NCBI RefSeq assembly: GCF_020172085.1
Contig: NZ_JAIVAT010000003.1
Span: 744,001 to 808,000, forward strand
Source of the DNA: Rossellomorea aquimaris
Lineage (GTDB): Bacteria > Bacillota > Bacilli > Bacillales > Bacillaceae_B
Length of the DNA: 64,000 nt
Direction of reading: 5' to 3'
The position numbers and the translations under genes were made by a program. How positions within the stretch are numbered: the first letter of the stretch is position 1; every line of letters starts with the position of its first letter. Under the pieces are notes generated by a model. The model was not told the DNA's origin. It saw only the letters and a program-made list of their open reading frames with translations, and ran no database searches. Positions 48,117 through 57,008 of the stretch are shown here, one piece after another.

Positions 48117-48360
48117 AAAAAAAAGCAGACCCTCTCATCCTCAAAGGACGAAAGGGTCTGTCTTCCGTGGTACCACCTTGTTTTGTCCAAATTCAATGAT
48201 GAAGATGGACACACTCGAAGTCCATTAACGCTGGAACACGTTCTGGTTTAAGACGCTCAAAAGGCAGGTTCACGAATAGAGAGGACGACGGGACCTTTCA
48301 GCCGGTGGACCCCGATCTCTTACATCTTCTATTTCATTACTAATCTTTATCATCGCTTTT
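48117..48360 (-). promoter_or_regulatory. Proline-specific T-box riboswitch upstream of proI
   Basis: Read on the minus strand: the conserved T-box AAGGTGGTACCACGGA lies at 48164-48179, the terminator stem CAGACCCTTTCGTCCT pairs across 48126-48160 and ends in eight T (A run 48117-48124). The specifier segment GTGAACCTG at 48265-48273 gives codon CCT (48266-48268) for proline after the usual GAA, matching the downstream gene. Stem I extends to about 48360. The rest of the gap to 48606 carries the divergent yqjP promoter. Confidence 0.93.
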
Positions 48361-48474
48361 TCTTGTATCAATATGTAAAGTGGATGTAGACCAAATGGAT
48401 ATTATAGGTGATTATCTTTGAAAGACAGCTTATCTGTCAAGTGTTTATTTCAGTATATTCAATCATTTTAAAAA

Positions 48475-48503
48475 ATGACATCAGACAGGAAAAAATGTAC
48501 ACT
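48475..48503 (+). promoter_or_regulatory. Sigma-A-like promoter for yqjP
   Basis: ATGACA (48475-48480), 17-bp spacer, TACACT (48498-48503). It overlaps the upstream part of the open frame and so argues for the later start at 48607. Confidence 0.5.
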
Positions 48504-48606
48504 AGATAATGAAGGGTCATTCATTTTTTTGGAAATGACTTACAAAACGGGAAGGGTACCGTATTTCAAGGCTGTACCCTTTTATTATGAAGAATGTGGT
48601 GAAAAT

Positions 48607-49566
48607 ATGACAACCTTAGTGAATGATATTGCGAAACTCACACTCTCCACACCATTTGCCGTAGGAGATGTGAACGTTTATTTAGTGAAGGGGGACGCCT
48701 TGACATTGGTGGATGCCGGCCCCCTTACAGATACCGCCTGGGGACAGCTCACTGAGCAATTATCCCTTTTAGGATATACGCCTCAGGATATTGAACAAAT
48801 CGTCCTGACGCATCATCATCCCGATCATGCAGGATTGCTTGACCGTTTCTCACGCTCCGTCACAGTGTATGGTCATAGATATAATCGATTCTGGCTCTCC
48901 CGTGACCAACATTTCCATGATGTATACGACCAGTTTTTCTTGCAGTTGGCGCTGGAATCAGGGCTGCCTCATGAGTATTTCGCAGCCATCCCGAAATTCA
49001 AGAGTCCCCTGAAGTTCATGGGAAACCGGAAGTTAGATGTGGAGATAAGGGAAGGGGATGCCATTCCTGGAATGGTAGGGTGGTCGGTCATAGAAACCCT
49101 CGGCCATGCCCAGAGTCACCTATCCTTTTACCGGGAAAGCGATGGTGTATTGATAGCAGGAGATCACATACTCGCATCTATTTCACCCAATCCCCTCATT
49201 GAACCGCCATTTGAAGGAGAAATCGCACGTTCGAAGCCATTGTTGCAGTACAATGAATCATTAAAAAAGCTTTTGGATTTTCCGGTTTCCCTTGCTTATA
49301 CAGGGCATGGAGATAATATCATGGATGTACATGGATTAATTCCAAGGAGATTAGGGAAACAGGATGAAAGAGCACAAAGTGTACTGGAAATGATCCGTGG
49401 CAACCGAGTGACGGTCTTTGATATATGTAAGAGGTTATTCCCTTCCGTGTATCGGAAGGAGCTTGGCCTGACACTGTCCGAAACGATCGGGCAATTGGAC
49501 TACCTGGAATCCCTTCATGCTATACGAAAAGAAAAACACGAAGGAATTTATTATTATTTTGCTTAG
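48607..49566 (+). CDS. yqjP: Metallo-beta-lactamase fold hydrolase (YqjP)
   Basis: 320 residues from ATG 48607. Zinc motif THHHPDHAG (His69, His71, Asp73, His74), later GHAQSHLSFY and AGDHILASISPNP, and a C-terminal winged-helix-like tail. This is the glyoxalase-II-like branch of the superfamily; substrate unknown. The frame is open to 48475, but a promoter lies there and the family begins near ITLTLSTPF-type sequence (IAKLTLSTPFAVGDVN). The ribosome site is weak (GTGGTGA). yqjQ follows after 16 bp, as in B. subtilis. Confidence 0.85.
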   Translation: MTTLVNDIAKLTLSTPFAVGDVNVYLVKGDALTLVDAGPLTDTAWGQLTEQLSLLGYTPQDIEQIVLTHHHPDHAGLLDRFSRSVTVYGHRYNRFWLSRDQHFHDVYDQFFLQLALESGLPHEYFAAIPKFKSPLKFMGNRKLDVEIREGDAIPGMVGWSVIETLGHAQSHLSFYRESDGVLIAGDHILASISPNPLIEPPFEGEIARSKPLLQYNESLKKLLDFPVSLAYTGHGDNIMDVHGLIPRRLGKQDERAQSVLEMIRGNRVTVFDICKRLFPSVYRKELGLTLSETIGQLDYLESLHAIRKEKHEGIYYYFA

Positions 49567-49582
49567 AAAGATGTGACCTTAC

Positions 49583-50377
49583 ATGAACAGAAGAATCAAA
49601 GGAAAAACGATTGTCATTACTGGTGCCTCTGGAGGAATCGGAGAGCAAATGGCCATCAAGGTGGCAGAGAATGGCGGGAATCTTGCATTGATTGCACGTC
49701 GCGCTCATCTGCTTCAAGCATTGAAGGAAAAGCTGACAACAAAATATAAGTGTAAAGTGGAAGTGTATCCATTAAACGTAACGGATTACGATCAAATCCC
49801 GGATGTCTTTCATTCCATCCTCCAGGAATTTGGATCGATTCATGCCTTGATCAATAATGCCGGGTATGGGATTTTTCAAGAAGCGCACGAAACCTCCTTT
49901 CAAGATGTGAAAGGGATGATGGATGTAAATGTTCTTGGACTTATGGCATGTACTGGGGAAGTCCTTCCCCATATGCGTGAACAAGGCTATGGACATATCA
50001 TAAATATCGCTTCTCAAGCAGGCAAGTTTGCGACCCCGAAATCAAGTGCATACTCAGCTTCCAAGCATGCTGTCCTGGGATATACTAACAGTGTAAGGAT
50101 GGAAGCCAAACGGTATGGGGTAAAGGTGACGGCTGTAAACCCGGGTCCGATCGCCACGGACTTCTTTTCCATTGCCGATGAATCCGGGACATATGTGAAG
50201 AATGTGCAGAAGTTCATGCTTGATCCCGCTTATGTCGCTGATACTGTGGTGGGTGCCCTCTTCACCAATAAGAGGGAAATTAACCTGCCCCGGTGGATGA
50301 ATATGGGCAGCAAGGTTTATCAGTTGTTTCCATCTTTTGTCGAAAAAGTAGGAAATAACCTTTTTTTCAAAAAATAG
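49583..50377 (+). CDS. yqjQ: Short-chain dehydrogenase/reductase (YqjQ)
   Basis: 264 residues. Rossmann motif TGASGGIGEQ at about 13-22, NNAGYG, catalytic Ser and YSASKHA (Tyr-x-x-x-Lys), then NPGPIATDFF. A cytosolic NAD(P)-dependent oxidoreductase; the DltE-like subgroup is plausible. Forms an operon with yqjP. Confidence 0.9.
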   Translation: MNRRIKGKTIVITGASGGIGEQMAIKVAENGGNLALIARRAHLLQALKEKLTTKYKCKVEVYPLNVTDYDQIPDVFHSILQEFGSIHALINNAGYGIFQEAHETSFQDVKGMMDVNVLGLMACTGEVLPHMREQGYGHIINIASQAGKFATPKSSAYSASKHAVLGYTNSVRMEAKRYGVKVTAVNPGPIATDFFSIADESGTYVKNVQKFMLDPAYVADTVVGALFTNKREINLPRWMNMGSKVYQLFPSFVEKVGNNLFFKK

Positions 50378-50426
50378 TGAAACCAAATAGTGCCGTTAAT
50401 CGTCTAATTCTATAAGGGGGGAGTCT

Positions 50427-50948
50427 ATGAAGAAATGTTTGACTGTTCTGATACTTTGTTTCTGTTTATTATTTACCGGCTGCGGGCCTTCATCTGTCAA
50501 TTCATCTCAGGATAGTACAGATTTCATAGGCTTTGTGACCCGTATGGAGAACAACGAGGTGCTGATCAATGATATTTGGTTTTCATTCGATCAACAAACT
50601 GTCATAATGACAGATCAAGATAATAAGCTACATAAAGAAGATATAGAATTGGGCAAGAAAGTGAATGTGACCTTCAATGGGGAACTTCAGGAATCGTATC
50701 CCAGGAGAGCTTCAGCGGATCAACTTGTATTCCTGACAGACGAGCAAAGCAAAATCGAAGAGGCTGTCGTGCAATTAGTCATGAGAGATCCCCGGTTTTC
50801 ACAGGTTGTCATCCAGTCCATCGAAAAAAATCCTACGGGCTTATATTCCTTACGATTCAAAGATCTTTCCATCGACCGGGATGTCCACGTCATAGTGAAT
50901 GTCGAAAATGAAAGAGTCATTGTCCCGATACATACTTCAACAAAATGA
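50427..50948 (+). CDS. Lipoprotein, DUF3221-like
   Basis: 173 residues with a lipoprotein signal peptide ending LFTGC (Cys19). The mature part has FIGFVTRMENNEVLIND and GKKVNVTFNGELQESYPRRA; the ESYP-x-x-A segment is typical of DUF3221/YobA-like beta-barrel proteins. Function unknown. GGGGGGAG before ATG. Assignment to DUF3221 is tentative. Confidence 0.7.
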   Translation: MKKCLTVLILCFCLLFTGCGPSSVNSSQDSTDFIGFVTRMENNEVLINDIWFSFDQQTVIMTDQDNKLHKEDIELGKKVNVTFNGELQESYPRRASADQLVFLTDEQSKIEEAVVQLVMRDPRFSQVVIQSIEKNPTGLYSLRFKDLSIDRDVHVIVNVENERVIVPIHTSTK

Positions 50949-50949
50949 C

Positions 50950-50990
50950 AAAGAAGAAAGCGCCGATGAGGAATCGGCGCTTTCTTCTTT
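50950..50990 (+). terminator. Terminator after the lipoprotein gene
   Basis: Eighteen-bp perfect stem AAAGAAGAAAGCGCCGAT (50950-50967) with 50973-50990. Confidence 0.88.
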
Positions 50991-51142
50991 GTGTCCGCGT
51001 GTCTGCTTTTCAAGATTAAACCCAACGAAAGAAGGGTATGCATCAGGGAGTGGGAACTATTTTAGGTTTTTCCAGTCGAAACGGCTAGAATTCCTGTTTC
51101 AGAGGAAAACTATGATCATTGTCGGAAAAAGGATGTGGATGT

Positions 51143-51997
51143 ATGATAGGGATTCTTTTAGCCCTTATCCCTGCGGTCGCGTGGGGAAGTCTTGTGTTTG
51201 TAAGTGTAAAGCTCGGTGGGAATGCCTACAGCCAGACGGTTGGGATCACGGTTGGGTCATTGCTGTTTGCGATCGGCGTCTTCTTCATTAAATCCCCGGA
51301 ATTAACGCTATTCGTTTGGGGGATCGGCTTTATTTCCGGCGTCTTCTGGGCAGTCGGGCAAGTGAACCAGCTTGCAAGTGTAAAATTCATCGGTGTTTCG
51401 AAAACCGTCCCGATTTCAACAGGAATGCAGCTGATCGGAACCACGCTCTTTGGCGTATTGGTATTTAAAGAGTGGAAAACGACTGAAACAATCATCCTTG
51501 GAAGCGGGGCGGTCTTAGCTCTTATCATCGGTGTCGTTATGACATCATTCACCCAAAAATCTGAAGGGGATGAAGATTCTCAACTGAAAAAAGGTTTATT
51601 GACGCTTCTTCTTTCAAGTTGTGGATACATAGCCTATGTCGTCATTTTAAGGTGGTTTGATATTGATGGATGGGAAGCAATCTTGCCTCAGGCGATCGGT
51701 ATGTTCATCGGAGCCGTCGTCATCACATTCAGGCATAAACCATTTAACAAATATACGATTCGGAATATTTTAACCGGACTCATGTGGGCATCAGGGAATC
51801 TCGGACTGCTGCTTGCCCTTCCACGTATCGGGGTCGCGACAAGCTTTTCCCTTTCCCAAACGGGAATTGTCATTTCCACCCTTGGAGGTTTGTTTTTCTT
51901 AGGAGAAAAGAAATCGAAAAAGCAGATTCTCCTCGTCATAGCCGGATGTGCTCTAATCATTATCGGCGGTGTTCTATTAGGCTTCACGAAAGAATAA
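51143..51997 (+). CDS. glcU: Glucose uptake protein GlcU
   Basis: GRP-family (drug/metabolite superfamily) glucose permease, 284 residues with about ten membrane helices; starts IGILLALIPAVAWGSLVFVSVKLGG. AAAAGGA before ATG 51143; the TTG at 51119 is upstream of that site. Directly followed by glucose dehydrogenase, as in the glcU-gdh operon of B. subtilis that is transcribed in the forespore by sigma-G. PTS-independent glucose entry to feed Gdh. Confidence 0.93.
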   Translation: MIGILLALIPAVAWGSLVFVSVKLGGNAYSQTVGITVGSLLFAIGVFFIKSPELTLFVWGIGFISGVFWAVGQVNQLASVKFIGVSKTVPISTGMQLIGTTLFGVLVFKEWKTTETIILGSGAVLALIIGVVMTSFTQKSEGDEDSQLKKGLLTLLLSSCGYIAYVVILRWFDIDGWEAILPQAIGMFIGAVVITFRHKPFNKYTIRNILTGLMWASGNLGLLLALPRIGVATSFSLSQTGIVISTLGGLFFLGEKKSKKQILLVIAGCALIIIGGVLLGFTKE

Positions 51998-52795
<798 letters not shown>

Positions 52796-52796
52796 T

Positions 52797-52836
52797 CAAA
52801 AAAAGCCGAAATCATGATTGATTTCGGCTTTTTTCG
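52797..52836 (+). terminator. Bidirectional terminator after gdh
   Basis: Stem AAAAGCCGAAATCA (52801-52814) with 52819-52832; A run before and T run after. Confidence 0.9.
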
Positions 52837-52843
52837 CTGTGTT

Positions 52844-53146
52844 TCAATCTACTATGGTGATGATCGGCGGTTTTTCTAAATATTTCATAAAGTTTGGAAC
52901 GTCATCCTCTACGGCCTTCCACTGTTCGGAAGCGAACGCTTCTTTCATGTCCCTTTTATTCTCAAATTCTATTTCCGTTATTAAGTATAGGGCTAAATCG
53001 GTATTTTGATTTGAGAGAACCCGCTGTACCTTTGCGCTTTTTACATTGGGCACCTTTTCTACTTTCGGCATATGGGTATTGAAGTAATACTCCTCGAACT
53101 TTTCCTGATCTTTTGGCTTTTCATACATCACAATCACTTTCGCCAT
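52844..53146 (-). CDS. EthD family small protein
   Basis: 100 residues, dimeric alpha-beta barrel type: MAKVIVMYEKPKDQEKFEEYY with HMPKVEKVPNV, typical of EthD domains. Start 53146 follows AAGGAGGGG on the minus strand; the upstream codon at 53170 overlaps no site. Function unknown; relatives sit in monooxygenase or degradative gene sets. Confidence 0.85.
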   Translation of the reverse strand: MAKVIVMYEKPKDQEKFEEYYFNTHMPKVEKVPNVKSAKVQRVLSNQNTDLALYLITEIEFENKRDMKEAFASEQWKAVEDDVPNFMKYLEKPPIITIVD

Positions 53147-53267
53147 CAAAACCCCTCCTTGTCCTCGCAATTACATTCAATTGAATTTTAGCAATTACAG
53201 GAAAATGAGACTATTCAATTCATAACAAAAATATCGACAGAATTTGACTTTGGGGTGTGTCTTTCCT

Positions 53268-53552
53268 GCTTGTCGGGCCTACCCGAGCCGCCTCCGCTTT
53301 TCTATGTCCAGCTCCGGCGGCTAGAGGCTCGAGGTCATAAGTCAAACCAGCCAAAAAGGCAAATAGCGCCTTTCCGACTGGTTCGCCTTATGCTTGTCGC
53401 CTCTGAACGAGCCGCCTCCGCTTTTCTATGTCCAGCTCCAGGGCTTAGAGGCTCGAGGTCATAAGTCAAACCTGCCAAAAAGGCAAAGAACGCCTTTCCG
53501 GCAGGTTCGTCTTATGCTTGTCGCCTCTGGGCAAAGCCCTTCCGCTTTTCTT
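53268..53552 (+). repeat. Tandem 124-bp GC-rich repeat (two full copies plus partial ends)
   Basis: Two copies start at 53285 and 53409 with GAGCCGCCTCCGCTTTTCT; a partial copy begins near 53533 and another end precedes 53285. Each unit is a nested imperfect palindrome: CATAAG...CTTATG outside, AACC(A/T)G...C(T/A)GGTT inside, and AAAGGC...GCCTTT at the centre. GC content exceeds the flanks. Changes in the arms are compensatory between copies (CCAG/CTGG against CCTG/CAGG). Short frames across it have no ribosome site. The rest of the gap 53147-53668 holds the uvrX promoter and LexA boxes. Confidence 0.88.
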
Positions 53553-53589
53553 ATTATTCTCTCCGTTTCCAGTAATTTAAGTTGAAAGG

Positions 53590-53601
53590 GAACGTATATT
53601 C
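53590..53601 (+). promoter_or_regulatory. Imperfect LexA (DinR) box before uvrX
   Basis: GAACGTATATTC differs by one base from GAAC-N4-GTTC. It lies 28 bp upstream of the perfect box. Confidence 0.45.
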
Positions 53602-53628
53602 GTATAGAATCATAACTATACTATATAA

Positions 53629-53640
53629 GAACGTTTGTTC
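53629..53640 (+). promoter_or_regulatory. LexA (DinR) box before uvrX
   Basis: GAACGTTTGTTC matches the Bacillus SOS core GAAC-N4-GTTC exactly and lies just after a TATACT -10 candidate (53617-53622), where a repressor would block initiation. Confidence 0.87.
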
Positions 53641-53668
53641 TATTTTAGGTAAAATGGAGGGCGAAGAT

Positions 53669-54931
53669 ATGACTGTCGATTACAGTGTGCTACCACACCA
53701 CAAGATTTTGTGCATCGATATGAAGAGCTTTTATGCTAGCTGTTCGGCTGTCATGGAGGGGCTGGATCCCCTTGAATGTCACTTGGCTGTAGTGGGGGAT
53801 AGAAGCCGACAGGGAAGCATTGTACTGGCTGCCTCGCCCAGGATGAAGAAGGACTTTGGTATCAAAACAGGTTCGCGGATGTTTGAAATTCCGAATGACC
53901 CGAGAATCCGGCTTGTAGAGCCGAAAATGGCGACATATGTACGGATTTCAACAGAGCTTACCCGTCTGTTTCATCGCTATGTACCGAAGGACGCCATTCA
54001 TACGTACAGCGTAGATGAAAGCTTCATACAGATTGATGGGGCGACGGATCTCTGGGGAGACGCGACCACTATCGCCCGCAAGATCAAAGATGATATGGAA
54101 AGGGAGTTTCAACTCCCGTGCGCCATCGGCATTGGACCCAATATGCTCCTGTCTAAGCTGTGTCTGGATCTTGAAGCAAAGAAAAAGGGGATTGCCGAGT
54201 GGACATATGAAGATGTTCCGGAAAAGCTGTGGCCCCTGTCGCCGCTGAGTGAGATGTGGGGGATAGGCGGACGCCTCGAGAAGACCCTCAATCGCATGGG
54301 CATCTTTTCTGTCGGACAATTGGCGAAGTATGATCTCGAGAAGCTTGAGGCAAAGTTCGGTGTGATGGGAAATCAGCTTTATTATCATGCATGGGGAGTG
54401 GACCTGTCTGAAATTGGGGCACCGATCATGGATGGGCAGGTCAGCTTCGGCAAGGGGCAGATCCTCCTCAGGGATTATAAGGAGAAAAAGGAAATCAAAC
54501 GCGTCATTTTGGAGATGTGCGAAGAAGTCGCGAGACGCGCCCGGACCCATCGTAAGGCGGGAAGGACTGTAAGTTTTGGGATCGGCTACAGCCGCGAAGA
54601 ATTCGGAGGTGGGTTCCACCGGTCACGGACGATAGAGGAACCGACCAATATCACCATGGATCTGTACCGTGTGTGTCTCGAACTATTCGAAGAGAACTAC
54701 AATGGAAAAACCGTCCGGAAAATCAACATTACTCTTTCGAATATAGTGGAGGATGGAGCGATGCAGGTGTCCCTTTTTGAACCTGACCGTTGGGAAAAAC
54801 GGGAACTTGGGTATGTGGTGGACCGCATCCGAAATAGATATGGATCAGGGGCCCTGCTCCGGGCTGTATCCTACACGGAAGCGGGAACAGCAAGGCATCG
54901 TGCCCGCCTGGTGGGCGGACATAAATCGTAG
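53669..54931 (+). CDS. uvrX: SOS-inducible Y-family DNA polymerase (UvrX/YqjW, PolYB)
   Basis: 420 residues from ATG 53669 (GGAGG upstream); the frame is open to 53582 but that part is the LexA-controlled promoter. Catalytic motifs ILCIDMKSFYASCSAV and YSVDESFIQIDG, HhH segment SEMWGIGGRLEKTL, little finger with SFGIGYSRE, and a clamp-binding QVSLF near the C-terminus. An error-prone polymerase of the UmuC-like Gram-positive branch, distinct from DinB at 28015. Followed by a YolD-like gene, its usual partner. Confidence 0.94.
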   Translation: MTVDYSVLPHHKILCIDMKSFYASCSAVMEGLDPLECHLAVVGDRSRQGSIVLAASPRMKKDFGIKTGSRMFEIPNDPRIRLVEPKMATYVRISTELTRLFHRYVPKDAIHTYSVDESFIQIDGATDLWGDATTIARKIKDDMEREFQLPCAIGIGPNMLLSKLCLDLEAKKKGIAEWTYEDVPEKLWPLSPLSEMWGIGGRLEKTLNRMGIFSVGQLAKYDLEKLEAKFGVMGNQLYYHAWGVDLSEIGAPIMDGQVSFGKGQILLRDYKEKKEIKRVILEMCEEVARRARTHRKAGRTVSFGIGYSREEFGGGFHRSRTIEEPTNITMDLYRVCLELFEENYNGKTVRKINITLSNIVEDGAMQVSLFEPDRWEKRELGYVVDRIRNRYGSGALLRAVSYTEAGTARHRARLVGGHKS

Positions 54932-54950
54932 CGCATAGGAGGTGAGAGAG

Positions 54951-55283
54951 TTGATCCGTGATCGAGGAAGAATCAAATGGACATCTATGATGCTCCCGGA
55001 GCATGTGAAGCTCCTCAGGGATTGGGCCAAGGAAGATACCCATGAAAAGAGGGTTGAACTTGATGAGCAGGAGCTGGATCGGATAAATGAAGTGGTGGCA
55101 GAAGCGATGGAGTTCGGGAAGCTGGTCTCGATTACTCATTATGCAAAGTACCGTCATCAATTATTGATTGGAACCGTTCATCATGTCGACTCAATGGAAG
55201 GGAAGCTGCATGTGGTCGACAGGTTTGAAGATGTACACTATATTCCACTGACAAGCGTTGTAGACATTCGTTTTTTTGAATGA
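54951..55283 (+). CDS. YolD-like protein
   Basis: 110 residues from TTG 54951. AGGAGGTGA (54937-54945) overlaps GTG 54942 and spaces correctly to the TTG; the resulting IRDRGRIKWTSMMLPEHVKLL start is the family norm. YolD proteins are often encoded beside UmuC-like polymerases and may play the part of UmuD; this is inferred from context. Starts 19 bp after uvrX, so it belongs to the same SOS operon. Confidence 0.9.
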   Translation: MIRDRGRIKWTSMMLPEHVKLLRDWAKEDTHEKRVELDEQELDRINEVVAEAMEFGKLVSITHYAKYRHQLLIGTVHHVDSMEGKLHVVDRFEDVHYIPLTSVVDIRFFE

Positions 55284-55286
55284 AAA

Positions 55287-55310
55287 GAGAGGCTTCGGGT
55301 GAAGCCTCTC
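55287..55310 (+). terminator. Terminator between converging YolD and CDGSH genes
   Basis: Nine-bp stem AGAGGCTTC with a five- to six-base loop and GAAGCCTCT; short T content on either side. Confidence 0.65.
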
Positions 55311-55322
55311 CTCTCATTCCAT

Positions 55323-55538
55323 TTACTCTTCGTCCAATACCTTTTCGGCACGCACGCAGGAATCGAATTTTCCCTTGTGTGAAGCGTCGCAAAACGGCAT
55401 ATTAGCAGATAGACCGCAGCGACAAAGGGTAAATACTTGTTTCGTTTGAAATACATTTCCGTCAGCATCAATCAGTTCCACATCACCACTTACGCGGAAG
55501 GAACCGTTATCATTCACTTTGATTTGAGCTTTTGTCAT
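55323..55538 (-). CDS. CDGSH-type iron-sulfur protein
   Basis: 71 residues. Cluster motif C-x-C-x8-C-x3-H as CRCGLSANMPFCDASH with Cys39, Cys41, Cys50 and His54, binding a labile [2Fe-2S] cluster. Redox or cluster-transfer role inferred. AAAGGGTGG before ATG 55538. Faces the HesB-like gene across 129 bp. Confidence 0.92.
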   Translation of the reverse strand: MTKAQIKVNDNGSFRVSGDVELIDADGNVFQTKQVFTLCRCGLSANMPFCDASHKGKFDSCVRAEKVLDEE

Positions 55539-55667
55539 GAAAAACCACCCTTTCTAAAAAATACAAAAGAATCCCCACTATCGATAGTAAGATGAAAAGC
55601 GTAAAAAAGCAATATTCTAAAAGAAGCAAATGAAATGTGATAGGATAAGGAACGAGGAGGTCATCGA

Positions 55668-56006
55668 ATGAAAATTCAACTGACGAATGAAGCAACGCGC
55701 AAAATTCAGGATAAAATGAATATAGAAAACAAACCAGGTTACCTGAAACTGAAATACGATACAGAGGGCTGTGGCTGTGTGGTCAGCGGCATTCCTACTT
55801 TATGGTTTGTCAGTCATCCCGTTGAAGGGGAAGATGTACAAATAGAAACGAACAGCTATCCGATTCTCGTCGAAAAGTCAAAGATGGTTTTCCTTGATGA
55901 AGAATTGAAAATTGACTTTTCTCCACAAAGCAACACATTTCAATTGAAAAGCCCGGGTCAGATCATAAATGGGAGAATGAGCTTTGTGATGTTTCCGGGG
56001 GAATAG
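55668..56006 (+). CDS. yqkB: HesB/IscA-like protein (YqkB)
   Basis: 112 residues. IscA-fold with MKIQLTNEATRKIQDKM start, YDTEGCGCVVSG (Cys35, Cys37) and NGRMSFVMF end. It lacks the C-terminal CGCG of classic A-type carriers, as in other YqkB proteins; iron or Fe-S handling is possible but unproven. GAGGAGG before ATG. Confidence 0.88.
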   Translation: MKIQLTNEATRKIQDKMNIENKPGYLKLKYDTEGCGCVVSGIPTLWFVSHPVEGEDVQIETNSYPILVEKSKMVFLDEELKIDFSPQSNTFQLKSPGQIINGRMSFVMFPGE

Positions 56007-56010
56007 AATG

Positions 56011-56045
56011 AAAGCCTTCGGTTGGTGTCAACCGAAGGCTTTCGC
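56011..56045 (+). terminator. Terminator after yqkB
   Basis: Fourteen-bp perfect stem AAAGCCTTCGGTTG (56011-56024) with 56029-56042; can serve the converging kinase gene too. Confidence 0.88.
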
Positions 56046-56108
56046 TGTTTTTAAAGCAAATACCACCAACCAAACGTAACAATTAAACCACAGGCAGAAA
56101 ATAAGTGG

Positions 56109-57008
56109 TTATTCCTCCAACAGATCTTCAAACATCCTCGCCAATGAAACCCCGTTTTTCCATCCATCCAAGCCGTCCTCCACAGACCAGCTGGCAGACA
56201 GAATCGAATGGCAAAATCCGTATGAGATCAACCGCTCATAGGAGAGGGAAAGGAGAGAAGCTAATGTCCTGGTCCTGTACCGAAGAAGTTCGATCGGAAC
56301 CTCCCACTTCTTCCACTCATTCAACATGAACTGAATACAGTCATATTCCCTCTCGCCGATCAATCCTTTGGGATCGATGGCTGTCCAGCCGGAAGAATCA
56401 GAGTAGAGAATGTTTCCGTGATGAAGGTCACCATGAAGAAGAAAGCGATCTGTCGATGTACCGAGCAACTCCGTATAGAGGTTTTCCGCTTTTAAGACGA
56501 GATCTTCAGGGATGGGGCCGCTTCCGCCGTTAAATCGTTCCCGTAGCCTACCGATTCCCTTTGACCAGGATTGAACGGTAGGGTAGGAATGAACACTTAC
56601 GGGCTTATGCCAAAGTCTCTTAGCAGTATGGGCGAAGATAGAAAGGACCTCTTCTTCATCGTCGATGGAGTGGAGGGAAGCACCAGGGAGGAGACGATCT
56701 AATAAGATCCAGCCTTCTACCTTATTATAATCGAGGACCTCCACCATCCCCCTCCCTTGAAAATCCTGGAGGGCATGAAACTCATTGGAGAAATCGTTGT
56801 TCGGATACCCGATCTTTAATACGGCATCCCGCTCCTGCCTAATCCGAACGGGTACCACGAAATTATAGCTTAATGAAAAAGGCTTATCATATGTTAACTG
56901 AAGCCGGTCTTTTAATGACTCCAGCAAACCTTCTACATAAGCCATCCAGTCTTTCCCGGAATCTCCATAAATCGTTTGCATTTTTAATCTGAAATCGGTT
57001 GGGATCAT
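56109..57008 (-). CDS. Aminoglycoside/hydroxyurea-type phosphotransferase
   Basis: 299 residues, protein-kinase-like fold of the APH(6)/hydroxyurea kinase family: ATP-lobe VVPVRIRQERDAVLKIGYP with the conserved Lys, catalytic loop FLLHGDLHHGNIL, metal motif TAIDPKGLIGEREYD. Family members include streptomycin 6-kinases, but chromosomal Bacillus relatives may act on housekeeping metabolites; resistance is not implied. Overlaps the yqkD stop by 4 bp (ATGA). Confidence 0.87.
   Translation of the reverse strand: MIPTDFRLKMQTIYGDSGKDWMAYVEGLLESLKDRLQLTYDKPFSLSYNFVVPVRIRQERDAVLKIGYPNNDFSNEFHALQDFQGRGMVEVLDYNKVEGWILLDRLLPGASLHSIDDEEEVLSIFAHTAKRLWHKPVSVHSYPTVQSWSKGIGRLRERFNGGSGPIPEDLVLKAENLYTELLGTSTDRFLLHGDLHHGNILYSDSSGWTAIDPKGLIGEREYDCIQFMLNEWKKWEVPIELLRYRTRTLASLLSLSYERLISYGFCHSILSASWSVEDGLDGWKNGVSLARMFEDLLEE

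Noticed and set aside
50899-51291. 130-codon frame overlapping the start of glcU
   Set aside because: Runs through the terminator at 50950-50990 and into glcU in another frame; composition is not protein-like.
53255-53585. Short plus-strand frames across the 124-bp repeats
   Set aside because: Same peptide repeated because the DNA repeats; no ribosome site.
53948-54619. 223-codon minus-strand frame opposite uvrX
   Set aside because: Shadow of uvrX, which has full catalytic motifs and a LexA-controlled promoter.
56109-57008. Reading the kinase as an antibiotic resistance determinant
   Set aside because: It has the APH family motifs but sits in a conserved chromosomal operon with yqkD, with no sign of transfer; substrate unknown.
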